A stretch of 64,000 nt of DNA, from contig NZ_JABUAE010000011.1 in the NCBI RefSeq assembly GCF_013314535.1, positions 1-64,000 of the forward strand, read 5' to 3'. Position numbers and translations under genes: made by a program. The DNA is from Bacillus sp. Xin1. GTDB taxonomy: Bacteria > Bacillota > Bacilli > Bacillales > Bacillaceae_G. A model generated the notes under the pieces. The model did not search any database and was not told where the DNA came from. It saw only the letters and a program-made list of their open reading frames with translations. Positions 8,070-16,751 of this stretch are shown piece after piece (position 1 is the stretch's first letter; the number at the start of each line of letters is the position of its first letter).

Positions 8070-8506
8070 GAAGAATAAAATGGGAGCGTACACATGACCC
8101 TATTACCGAGCAGATAATTTCAGAAGTTGAAGAGAAGTTTAATGTGATTTTTCCTCAAGATTACAAAGATTGTGTGATGAAATATAATGGTGGTCATCCA
8201 ATACCGAATATATTTTTCTTTGAAGATGGAGGAGAAGGGGTTTTTGATTACTTACTAAGCTACACGAATGAACATATTAGTATAACAGTTACTTATAATA
8301 TTATCTCGCCATACATCCCAAAGGGAATAATACCCTTTGCTACGGATCCATTCGGTAATAAAATATGTTTTGATTTTAGAAATGATAAACACTCACCAAC
8401 AATAGTTTTTTATGATAGCGATGAGTGTGATGAACAAGCAATTGAATATATTTGCAATACTTTTACAAATTTAATAGATTCGTTGCATTTTAGTGAAAAC
8501 GAATGA
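8066..8506 (+). CDS. SMI1/KNR4 (SUKH-1) immunity protein
   Basis: A 146-residue protein with FPQDYKDCVMKYNGGHP near residue 30, then IIPFATDPFGNKICFDFRNDKHSPTIVFYDSDE, and a final helix ending in TFTNLIDSLHF. This is the standard SUKH-1 layout. It remains coupled by ATGA overlap to the tail of a lost WHH nuclease, so it is an orphaned antidote. A second SUKH gene follows 18 bp on. Confidence 0.85.
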   Translation: MRRIKWERTHDPITEQIISEVEEKFNVIFPQDYKDCVMKYNGGHPIPNIFFFEDGGEGVFDYLLSYTNEHISITVTYNIISPYIPKGIIPFATDPFGNKICFDFRNDKHSPTIVFYDSDECDEQAIEYICNTFTNLIDSLHFSENE

Positions 8507-8524
8507 GTCGGAGGTCGATGAATT

Positions 8525-8980
8525 ATGAATCTTAATTTTGAATATACTTTCAAACAAATTAAAGCCGAAGATATAGAAATCTTTGAAAGACTTAATGGAT
8601 TAGAACTACCAGAGGACTATAAGAGTTTCTTATTAAGAGATAATGGTGGTAAATCTAATAGAAGAAGATTTACTACGAAAGATGATGTAGTTACGTCATC
8701 AATTATGATGTTCTTTCCACTATCAGAGGAAACAGAAAATAATCTACAAAATTCTTTAGATTATTATATTAAGGGCAATAAATTGCCTTCTAGACTTATT
8801 CCAATAGGAAAAGATCCAGCTGATAACATTATATGTATGTCAATCCATGGTAGCGATATAGGTAGTGTTTATCACTGTCATACCTATCAGATAAAAAATG
8901 AAGAGGAATTAGAAGCAAAGTTTATTAGAGAAATGGCTTCTAGTTTTACGGAATTTATTAATAAACTTTCTGAGAAATAG
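8525..8980 (+). CDS. SMI1/KNR4 (SUKH-1) immunity protein
   Basis: A 151-residue SUKH-1 protein: LPEDYKSFLLRDNGGKS, then RLIPIGKDPADNIICMSIHG and a terminal SSFTEFINKLSEK helix. It is diverged from its upstream neighbour, so the two probably had different toxin partners. They form a short immunity operon without an intact toxin. Confidence 0.85.
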   Translation: MNLNFEYTFKQIKAEDIEIFERLNGLELPEDYKSFLLRDNGGKSNRRRFTTKDDVVTSSIMMFFPLSEETENNLQNSLDYYIKGNKLPSRLIPIGKDPADNIICMSIHGSDIGSVYHCHTYQIKNEEELEAKFIREMASSFTEFINKLSEK

Positions 8981-9235
8981 AATTGTATTGTCAGAGGACC
9001 AATTTGTAAAATACCCACATTAGGTACCGTTGGTTTAGTAGGTGGAAAAAGAGCAGTGACGGATTGTACAATCCATTAAAAGCTATCCGTATCGAATGAA
9101 CCCATCACTCAACCAATAACACGTATAACCTCTTTGTAAAGTACAGAAAAAATAGACTGGATTTACATCATGACAACAAGAACATACAATCAACAAATCA
9201 ACCCCTTTCTAATTTGATAAACACGCTTGCTAAGC
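8981..9235 (+). other. Gene-free stretch
   Basis: Stops occur in all frames. I see no repeat, hairpin or recognisable relic other than fragments too short to name. Confidence 0.4.
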
Positions 9236-9619
9236 TTTCAAAGGCTTATTCCAACTGAACGATGAGGAGGAATTAGCTTTTTTACATGTCCATAATTAAA
9301 GAAGGATGGTAGATTCAAATATTTAAGGGGCTGATGTTAAGTGTATAACTAAGTTAAGAGAAGATTTGTTAATTGCAAGGGATACCGATCAATTTAAACC
9401 TTGCACCAATGTCTTGAAAAGGAAATAGAAGATGTGAAAATATCAAAAGAAATATTCAGCCCATTACAACTCGAGTAAATTTGTGATGATCAACCAAGAA
9501 TTGATGGATTAATTTGGCATCGTCATCAAGTACCTAGGGAAATGCAATTGGTGATTAAAGAGAAACATAGTTTAAGCCATTTAGGTGGAAATACATTATG
9601 GGGAGATGGTATTAGATGA
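9236..9619 (+). pseudogene. Second, decayed copy of the WHH nuclease tip
   Basis: DNA similarity to 5399-5773 is continuous: GAATTAGCTTTTTTACATG, then AAGGATGGTAGATTC, AACTAAGTTAAGA and TTGTTAATTGCAA, ending TTAGGTGGAAATACATTATGGGGAG. Several stops and indels break the frame, and the WHH core reads IWHRHQV. After the stop an ATGA overlap still opens 17 codons of a would-be immunity gene before a stop. The 5' hairpin terminator of the first copy is lost here. Confidence 0.6.
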
Positions 9620-9770
9620 GTCATGTAAATATGAAAGCACCTTTTGTTAACATAAAGCCATTGTGTTAATAAATCTTTGAAAACCCCTATAGAAGAAATG
9701 AAGACTTCAAGGAAAGACACTTTGACGTTGAAGAAGGTGAATGGTACGATATATAGGAATAATATGGGTA

Positions 9771-9962
9771 ATGAAAACAAAAAAGGTAGTTAAAGCAATG
9801 GACTTATATGATGAAGCCTATACACTTCAATTAGAATCTTTAGAAGACATGAATCAAGATAAGATGAAACGTTCTTTAGAATTGATTGCAGAAGGCGGTA
9901 AGTACTGGAAAGAAGCGGCAGCAAACATTGGTGAAAAGCAAAATAAACTATTAAATGGTTGA
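9771..9962 (+). CDS. Small protein, possible lipoprotein fragment
   Basis: The frame gives 63 residues from ATG 9771 or 73 from ATG 9741. Neither has a good ribosome binding site. The C-terminal ELIAEGGKYWKEAAANIG resembles KILKQGEEYWYKAINSLKD in the lipoprotein encoded next, so it may be the tail of a truncated paralogue. It is not recognised otherwise. Confidence 0.35.
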   Translation: MKTKKVVKAMDLYDEAYTLQLESLEDMNQDKMKRSLELIAEGGKYWKEAAANIGEKQNKLLNG

Positions 9963-10012
9963 AGTAACGAAAACGGTCTTAATCAGTAAAATTTAAAGGG
10001 GATAAATTAGTC

Positions 10013-10984
10013 ATGAAAGCAAAGAAACTAGTAAGTGTAGCAGTTCCAGTTATGTTATTATTCGGTTGTGGGGTATCGGATAAAACTGAATCTAAGGAAA
10101 CAAAGACAGAAGAAGCTAAACCCGCTAAAGCAGAGGAAAAGAAGTCTTCTGTTAAGAAAGAGAAGGTATCAAAAGAAGATTACACAACTAGAGTAGTTGG
10201 ACTAGTTGAAGAGTTTGATACTACATTTAAGAAGCATAATGATACAATAAGAGAACTCTTTGACGGCAAGAAAAAGAAATCAGACGTATTAGATTCAATA
10301 AAAGAAATAAATGGGGTATTAGATAAGATTGAATCTATAGACCCACCTAAAGAGTATATAGAAGAACAGAAAAACCTTGAAAAAGCGACTGGTTACTTTA
10401 GAGAGTCCTCCAAAATAGTAGAAGAAGTGTTTACTAGAAAATCAACTAGAGAAAAAGGCGAAAAGACTGACAAAGAAATGATTGAAGAGTCAGAGAAGAT
10501 TCTGAAACAAGGTGAAGAATACTGGTATAAAGCAATTAACTCACTTAAAGATAAGAATACAAAAGTCGGTGATGGTACAGTATCGGTTAAAGATATTAAA
10601 GACTTAGATAAGAAAGCCGGAATCGACTATGATGCGGTACAGAAGAACGTAATAGATGGTACTGAATTAATTGGTAACTGGGGAGTACAGACTTCAGACG
10701 GATTTAAACCAGCATTTATTTTAAAAGGTGGAAGTCCTAAAACTTTTGAAGTTTACAATGTAGGTGAGTATCCGAGGAAGACTAACCATATAGAAGGTAC
10801 GTGGGAATATGATAAGAATTCTTTAACATTAAACCTACATATCACAAAGCAAATGTCAAACGGAGTAGAAGCAGAAGTTATCCATAAAGACATAGCGTAT
10901 AAAGTTCAAAACTATGATAGAAAGAACTTGCAATTATTCAATGATAAGTCATTTAATACAACTAATTATGTGAAACAAAACTAA
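10013..10984 (+). CDS. Lipoprotein, DUF3994-like
   Basis: A signal peptide with lipobox (VPVMLLFGC, Cys20) predicts lipid anchoring on the outer face of the membrane. A charged Lys/Glu-rich spacer follows (to about residue 55), then a helical region and a C-terminal beta-rich domain starting ELIGNWGVQTSDG with GTWEYDKNSLTLNL. This fits the DUF3994-type lipoproteins common in B. cereus, a name given from memory. The function is unknown. It has an AAAGGGGA ribosome binding site. Confidence 0.6.
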   Translation: MKAKKLVSVAVPVMLLFGCGVSDKTESKETKTEEAKPAKAEEKKSSVKKEKVSKEDYTTRVVGLVEEFDTTFKKHNDTIRELFDGKKKKSDVLDSIKEINGVLDKIESIDPPKEYIEEQKNLEKATGYFRESSKIVEEVFTRKSTREKGEKTDKEMIEESEKILKQGEEYWYKAINSLKDKNTKVGDGTVSVKDIKDLDKKAGIDYDAVQKNVIDGTELIGNWGVQTSDGFKPAFILKGGSPKTFEVYNVGEYPRKTNHIEGTWEYDKNSLTLNLHITKQMSNGVEAEVIHKDIAYKVQNYDRKNLQLFNDKSFNTTNYVKQN

Positions 10985-11046
10985 AATAAGTAAGGATTAG
11001 GTTACTTTGTAAAATTTAATGGAACGCGGCAGAACAAAATAAATAG

Positions 11047-11085
11047 AAAAAGAACATCTTTTTTCATCGAGATGTTCTTTTTTTC
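11047..11085. terminator. Bidirectional terminator
   Basis: AAAGAACATCT and AGATGTTCTTT form a stem with A and T runs on both sides, between the lipoprotein gene and the convergent gene on the other strand. Confidence 0.8.
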
Positions 11086-11112
11086 TTATACCTAAATTAA
11101 TCTTTTGTTATA

Positions 11113-11652
11113 TTATTTCGCTTCATCTTCAGGAATTAAAAAGCTTATATCATACTCATCTAACTTCTCAAGTAATGCTTCTTCATCGATTTTCAATAAA
11201 TTCATATGAATATTAAATGGTATAAATCCAGCACGTTTATTAACGCGATACAGCCTTTGTCCTTTTGAGGGTATAGAGGCGATATATCGATCTTCAACAT
11301 CATCTTCCATTATAACTCCTAAATATTTTTGCCCTTGGATTGCATAAGGTAAAACACCGTATACATCCTCTAAAGCAATTTTTACTGGGTATTTTGGGTT
11401 GTTAATGATTGTAATATATTCCGGTTCTAAAATAATAGCTGGTTTTCTCGTAATCATTTTTTTTATAACTTTCCAAAGGACAATGAGTACAACGAATGCA
11501 AGAGCTCCAAATAAAAATCCAACGATGAAATTAGGCTCCTGAGATGAAAGTGTAGACATGACAATAATAAGAAACAACAATTCAACAAATAAAGTCAACA
11601 GAAATAATCCAACTACTTTTATCTTTGATTCATAAATCTCATATTTCTTCAT
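11113..11652 (-). CDS. STM3941-like membrane protein
   Basis: A 179-residue protein starts at an ATG with a GGAGGAA site. Two membrane segments (about 14-34 and 44-64) are followed by a basic stretch and a soluble domain with strands (AIILEPEYITIINNP, IALEDVYGVLPYAI), which looks like the PH-like domain of STM3941-family proteins. The role is unknown. It stands alone, convergent with the lipoprotein gene. Confidence 0.5.
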   Translation of the reverse strand: MKKYEIYESKIKVVGLFLLTLFVELLFLIIVMSTLSSQEPNFIVGFLFGALAFVVLIVLWKVIKKMITRKPAIILEPEYITIINNPKYPVKIALEDVYGVLPYAIQGQKYLGVIMEDDVEDRYIASIPSKGQRLYRVNKRAGFIPFNIHMNLLKIDEEALLEKLDEYDISFLIPEDEAK

Positions 11653-11821
11653 ATGATTCCTCCATTTTCTAACAATCTCTCATGTCTTGGTATGTACAAA
11701 CACCACTAATAATTATTCTTTCAAATGTGTTAGTTGATATTTGTCAATCCATACTTCAATATATTTTCTCGAAAATTGGTACTTGTATATCATATCATGA
11801 AAACGCTCAGCGCTTACTTTG

Positions 11822-11982
11822 TTTATCCCGCATTAACGGGTAGTAGTAATACTCACACCTCAAAATTCGGCGAAAACAAAGAAGTTAGGCGGGAGATAAA
11901 TTGTCCGTAAAAGCCCGATTGGTGAGGGCTAGTAATCAGTGAGGGATGAAGAAAATCCCTGCTGATTAAAGTTTCACTTTAT
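11822..11982 (+). repeat. bcr1-type repeat, copy 1
   Basis: It begins TTTATCCCGCATTAACGGG, contains GTAAAAGCCCGATTGG and a palindromic AATCAGTGAGGGAT...ATCCCTGCTGATT, and ends ACTTTAT, so TTTAT flanks both ends. This matches the roughly 155-bp bcr1 element known from the B. cereus group, a non-coding mobile-like repeat. The second copy at 22002 has the same orientation. Confidence 0.85.
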
Positions 11983-12033
11983 CTCTAAACCAAATTTTCA
12001 AAAATTGTTTTAAATAAATATAAAGTTTTAAAA

Positions 12034-12070
12034 GAAACGTATGTTCGTTTTCGGGGTGATATGATATACT
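12034..12070 (+). promoter_or_regulatory. Putative promoter with LexA-like box for the DUF4132 operon
   Basis: TATACT at 12065-12070 is a good -10. The element GAAACGTATGTTCG at 12034-12047 resembles the Bacillus SOS box (CGAACNNNNGTTCG type), with mismatches mainly in the left arm, and would overlap the -35. This is the only promoter-like signal between the bcr1 repeat and the operon. It is a motif reading only. Confidence 0.35.
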
Positions 12071-12194
12071 AATAATGTAAATATATTCCGTATTTTCAAA
12101 ATGGAAATTTCAGATATATGCAAAAATGAGTGTTATCATAATTATATGATGTAACTACCTACAAGTTGTAGTGATGAACAGGGAGGCCGAGAAG

Positions 12195-15100
12195 ATGGCA
12201 GTCAGTACATATCAGTTGTTTCAACACCTTAATATAACAGGGGAACAAGAAGAATTAGCATTACGTTACTTGCAGACGAGAGATGAAGAAGTTTTAAAGC
12301 ATATAGAACAAACGACGATTCGTGAAAATAAGCGTAGTGATTTTGCTTGGCAGTTTATGAATGATTTTAGGAAAACATATAAGCAAGATCCAGTGTTTTT
12401 TCGGTTATTTTATCATTTGCTCGAGGATCAACTGCTGAATGTTCTTCTCGTGCGTTTTTCATATATGAGTTTTCCTGATATAAAGGTTTATTTCGAAAAA
12501 AGCGGTCTTTCATTCGATAGACTTGTAGTATTTGCTTGTAAGTATTTAACGAATCTTTCGCGTTCTGTAAATGAAGCGGATGTTTTTCTTAGAGAATTAA
12601 TAAAGGAGAATCCGAAGTATATAGAAGAGCAGTTACAAGTTATAACAGGACAGCAAAAATTACTTTTACTTCTCGTTATGTTAGATGCAGATTATGAGAG
12701 ATTTCTACCTTATCGTTCTTTACTGGAAGATGAATTGCAAGAGCAAGCGGAGTATATATTGAGGTTAAGCGGAGCAGAAGAGAAGGTTGAAGCAGCCAAA
12801 AGGTACGTTCGAGGTGAATCTGTTAGTAAGGTGTTTGCTGGTGGGTCTTTACCTGATTTTACTTGGCAGCAAATTTTTCGTTTATATACGCATTCGGATG
12901 TTGCAAGAAGATATATGGAATTGTTAGTGAAATGCTCTGTTAAAAATTTTATGAATTATGCAATTTCACATGTCAGCCATACTCTTGAACAGTCCGGAAA
13001 TTACAAAAAAACAAAAAGTTTTTATGCACAATTGTATGAAACAACTCGAGATTTGTGTGAGCAATTCGGTATTTCAGAGGAAAGATTTTTCGCATATCGC
13101 CTTGCGCAGCATCAGTTAGGTGTTGTTGATTTTGATCGCGTATATGAATATCAATTGTTGCTTCGAATGGTGGAAGAACAACCAGAATTTGTGCAACGTA
13201 CACTGCAATATGTAAGTCAAAGTCATTACCTTTTTGTATCAATGCTTTTAGCGGAAAAAGGGTACGAGCTACATAAAAATAGAGTACGTGAAGAGTTTTT
13301 AACGGTTGTACTTCAAACGAAATCATCTGACATACGTGGTACATATCGTGACTATTTATTAGGAAATGTATCATTTGAGGATATGAAGCGATGGTTCGAA
13401 AGTTCGAAGTTTAGAAATAATTACTGGAGAATGCCGGTTTTAGAAATTGCATTACTTTGGGATATAGAGGAAGTGGCAAAGAGAGAAGCAGCTCTTACGC
13501 TTCAACTTGGGAGAAATTACAGCTATCACTATAGTTTATACGAACTTCTGCAGCGGTATGCTGCGATGGAGAACTCATCAGAACAGATGCTAGAAGATCT
13601 GCTTTCCTACGGTTTATCGATGGAGAAGCTCGTTTCTTATTCCATTGAACAAGCTTTCGGGCATAGTGAGAAGCGAGATAAGGCGACGGAAGCACTCGTT
13701 CGTTTGTTTGTAAAAGAACGGACATATGTAACGGAGAAATTCGCGGAGTATTCTGCAGATGAACGAATTTTTATTTTGGATGAGTTGGCAAAGGATAACG
13801 CCGTTCAGACACGTGATCTTCTTATTCAAAGCCTTGGGGATTCTTCTAAAAAAGTACGTACCGCTGCAGTTGCACTTCTTACAAAAGATATGGAAGCTGC
13901 AGAAGATGTAGCAAAGGAATTGAATCATAGAAAGAAAGTTGTACGCGAAAATGTAATGCAAACACTTTTATATTATAAAACTGACAAATATACAAAGCTT
14001 GTACAGGAAGCATTACAAGAAAAGAAAAATGCTTCTTTGATGGAGAAATTTGCTCCATTGCTTGATGATGGGGACTTAGAAGGAGCATCAGGTAATATTG
14101 AAGCTCTTTGCGCGCGTATTTTAACGCCGCAAAAAAGGAATGCACTTGTGCAGTGGCTCGGATTTGAACCACAAATCCGCCTTCGTGATTCTGAAGCGAT
14201 TGCAGATGCAATGATTCCTCTTGCATATTTTCAGCAGTACGTATCAGATTCTGTTATTGAGAAGAAGGAAGTGGCAGAAGTGATAAGCGCCGCTCTTAAC
14301 GAACAAGACTTGAAAGAAAATATACAAGCAATTTACCAGCTTTGGGTTTCGCAAGGCGCGGAATCGAAGAAACGCGGCATTCTTTCGCTGTATGGCATTT
14401 ACAGTGATGATGAGATGGTGATGCAACTTAAAAAGCAGATTGATGAGTGGGCACTTGGTATGCGCGGAGCGATTGCTGCTGCGGCTGTTCAGGCGCTAGC
14501 GTTGTCTAAGTCGCACATTGGGCTTATGTCTATTCATGCGATGGCATTTAAGTATAAACATAAGCAAGTGCGTAATGCTGCGAAAGAAGCGCTGAGTCTC
14601 GCTGCGAAAACGCGTGGTATAACAGAAGAAGAATTAGAAGATCAGCTTGTTCCAGACCTTGGTTTTAATAAACGCGGTGAAAAAACAATTGATTATGGCA
14701 ATAGAACGTTTACTGCTTATTTAACTCCAAATTTGAAGATTGAGTTAAAGACGGAAGAAGGAAAACGACTGAAGTCGCTTCCAAAACCAAATGCAAAAGA
14801 TGATGCGGAAAAAGCAGAGGAGGCTAAGGCGGAGTTATCCTCTATAAAGAAACAGCTCCGGACTATGATTACGATGCAAACGCAGCGTCTTGAAACAGCG
14901 CTTTCTCTTAATCGCTATTGGTCACAATATACATGGCAGTCTCTGTTTGTGGAAAATCCAATTATGCAGCAGTTTGCTATCTCGCTTATTTGGGGTGAGT
15001 ATAAGGAAGGAAAGTTGCTTGCGATGTTCCGTTATATGGAGGATGGCACGTTTAATACAATTGATGAAGAAGAGCATGAGCTTACACCAGATACCGTTAT

Positions 15101-15629
15101 TGGTTTAATTCATCCGCTAGAATTGTCCGAAGAGGAACGGGAATTATGGAAGGAACAGCTAGATGATTATGAGGTGACTCAGCCATTTCCGCAAATTGAC
15201 CGTGAAGTATTTCAGGTTGAGGAAAATGAGGAAGTTACTGTGGAGAGGTTTGCTGGTATTGAGATGAATGGCCGTTCACTGTTTGGTAAGATGACGAAGT
15301 ACGGATGGAGTCGTGGATCAGTTCAAGATGCCGGTGTATATTATACATTCTATAAAGAAGATACTCGCGCTGGATTAGGAGCGGAGCTTGCGTTTGAAGG
15401 GGCACCGGTTGGATATGAAGGTGAGGAAGATGTGTGCGTATTTGAAATTCAATTTTACAAAGCAGGAACGGTGAGCCGCGGTTCATATGATTACGACGAA
15501 ATTGATCATGAGAGACGCGTTTTACCAAAACAAGTATCGGAACGCTTTTTCAGTGAAATTTTATATGATATAAAATGGGCAACAGAATCGAACCTTGGCC
15601 GTGATGAAAACTGGCGCAGTAAGCGATAA
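12195..15629 (+). CDS. DUF4132 / HEAT-repeat giant protein (MolR/YehI-like)
   Basis: The start is ATG 12195, preceded by GGGAGG with correct spacing. An in-frame ATG at 12174 has no site. The protein is about 1144 residues, all-helical, with HEAT-like repeats around residues 540-640 (VRTAAVALLTKDMEAAEDVA...). The C-terminal DUF4132 region reads RYWSQYTWQSLFVENP, ISLIWGEYKEGKL, then LIHPLELSEEE and DYEVTQPFPQIDREV. The E. coli relative is YehI/MolR, once linked to molybdate regulation, function unclear. It heads a tight operon with a MoxR ATPase, DUF5682, VWA and SWIM proteins, probably as the scaffold or sensor. Confident as a family call. Confidence 0.8.
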   Translation: MAVSTYQLFQHLNITGEQEELALRYLQTRDEEVLKHIEQTTIRENKRSDFAWQFMNDFRKTYKQDPVFFRLFYHLLEDQLLNVLLVRFSYMSFPDIKVYFEKSGLSFDRLVVFACKYLTNLSRSVNEADVFLRELIKENPKYIEEQLQVITGQQKLLLLLVMLDADYERFLPYRSLLEDELQEQAEYILRLSGAEEKVEAAKRYVRGESVSKVFAGGSLPDFTWQQIFRLYTHSDVARRYMELLVKCSVKNFMNYAISHVSHTLEQSGNYKKTKSFYAQLYETTRDLCEQFGISEERFFAYRLAQHQLGVVDFDRVYEYQLLLRMVEEQPEFVQRTLQYVSQSHYLFVSMLLAEKGYELHKNRVREEFLTVVLQTKSSDIRGTYRDYLLGNVSFEDMKRWFESSKFRNNYWRMPVLEIALLWDIEEVAKREAALTLQLGRNYSYHYSLYELLQRYAAMENSSEQMLEDLLSYGLSMEKLVSYSIEQAFGHSEKRDKATEALVRLFVKERTYVTEKFAEYSADERIFILDELAKDNAVQTRDLLIQSLGDSSKKVRTAAVALLTKDMEAAEDVAKELNHRKKVVRENVMQTLLYYKTDKYTKLVQEALQEKKNASLMEKFAPLLDDGDLEGASGNIEALCARILTPQKRNALVQWLGFEPQIRLRDSEAIADAMIPLAYFQQYVSDSVIEKKEVAEVISAALNEQDLKENIQAIYQLWVSQGAESKKRGILSLYGIYSDDEMVMQLKKQIDEWALGMRGAIAAAAVQALALSKSHIGLMSIHAMAFKYKHKQVRNAAKEALSLAAKTRGITEEELEDQLVPDLGFNKRGEKTIDYGNRTFTAYLTPNLKIELKTEEGKRLKSLPKPNAKDDAEKAEEAKAELSSIKKQLRTMITMQTQRLETALSLNRYWSQYTWQSLFVENPIMQQFAISLIWGEYKEGKLLAMFRYMEDGTFNTIDEEEHELTPDTVIGLIHPLELSEEERELWKEQLDDYEVTQPFPQIDREVFQVEENEEVTVERFAGIEMNGRSLFGKMTKYGWSRGSVQDAGVYYTFYKEDTRAGLGAELAFEGAPVGYEGEEDVCVFEIQFYKAGTVSRGSYDYDEIDHERRVLPKQVSERFFSEILYDIKWATESNLGRDENWRSKR

Positions 15630-15644
15630 GAAAGGAAATGACAT

Positions 15645-16751
15645 ATGCAGTCTATTAAACCATTAATGGAAGAATTATATGAAATAGAATTGAATGCGTT
15701 AGAAGCGAATGATCTGTTTCCAAAACCATCTAACTGGCGATTGTCACCGCGTGCCGTTCGTACGTTTATTATCGGACAAAAAGAACCGCTTCTCTGGGAA
15801 GGAAAAGAAGTGGAGATTAGTCGTAAGTTTTATGGGAATGATGCGCTTGTGGAACGTGCGATTGTTACATTAGCAGGGAATCGCGGACTTATGTTAATTG
15901 GAGAGCCAGGAACAGCAAAGACGATGCTGAGTGAGCTACTTTCTGCCGCAATATGCAGAAATAGTCGCAATACTGTGCAAGGAACAGCTGCTACGATGGA
16001 AGACACGATTAAGTATTCGTGGAACTATGCACTTCTACTTGCGAAAGGACCTGTAAGAGAGGCGCTTGTGCCAGGGCCTCTCTTCGTTGGGATGGAACAA
16101 GGGATATTAACTAGATTTGAAGAATTGACGCGCTGCCCGCAGGAAGTGCAGGATTCATTAATCAGTGTTCTGAGCGATAAGGTGCTGAATATTCCGGAGT
16201 TTGGAGAGCAAGGAATTCTTACGGCAAAGCCTGGGTTCAATATTATTGCCACGGCCAACACGCGCGATCGCGGTGTGAATGAAATGAGTAGTGCATTGAA
16301 GCGTCGTTTTAATTTTGAAACGGTGCATCCAATTAAGGATGTAAAGCTTGAAGCAAAAATAATAGAGTCACAAGTAACGCGGTTATTAGGAGCGTCGGGC
16401 ATCACGCCAGAAGTGGATAGGGCGGTTGTTCAGCTGTTAGCGACTGTTTTTCATGAACTACGGGAAGGCGTAACTGCTGAAGGAAAACGAATTGATCAGC
16501 CATCTTCTGTAATGAGTACTGCAGAAGCTGTATCTGTATATTATCAAAGTGCAATGGATGCGTACTATTATGGAAGCGGACAAGTGAAAATGGATGCGCT
16601 TGTTCGGTATTTATCGGGCACAATTGCGAAAGAAAACAAGGATGATTTAGAAAAGCTGCGCAGTTACTTTACAAGCATCGTTAGGGCGCGAGGGCAAGTA
16701 GGAGGAGAGGTATGGAAGTCGTTTTTCGAAGCTCGCAATCAGCTGAAGTAA
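15645..16751 (+). CDS. MoxR-type AAA+ ATPase (YehL-like)
   Basis: A 368-residue AAA+ protein: Walker A GEPGTAKT (residues 86-93), Walker B/Glu region GILTRFEELTR, sensor/arginine segment ATANTRDRGVNEMSSALKRRF. MoxR ATPases remodel target proteins, typically with a VWA partner. Such a partner is encoded two genes downstream. The start is 15 bp after the DUF4132 gene, and the end overlaps the next gene by 40 bp, so the proteins are made together. It closely parallels E. coli YehL by position and composition of the operon. Confidence 0.85.
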   Translation: MQSIKPLMEELYEIELNALEANDLFPKPSNWRLSPRAVRTFIIGQKEPLLWEGKEVEISRKFYGNDALVERAIVTLAGNRGLMLIGEPGTAKTMLSELLSAAICRNSRNTVQGTAATMEDTIKYSWNYALLLAKGPVREALVPGPLFVGMEQGILTRFEELTRCPQEVQDSLISVLSDKVLNIPEFGEQGILTAKPGFNIIATANTRDRGVNEMSSALKRRFNFETVHPIKDVKLEAKIIESQVTRLLGASGITPEVDRAVVQLLATVFHELREGVTAEGKRIDQPSSVMSTAEAVSVYYQSAMDAYYYGSGQVKMDALVRYLSGTIAKENKDDLEKLRSYFTSIVRARGQVGGEVWKSFFEARNQLK

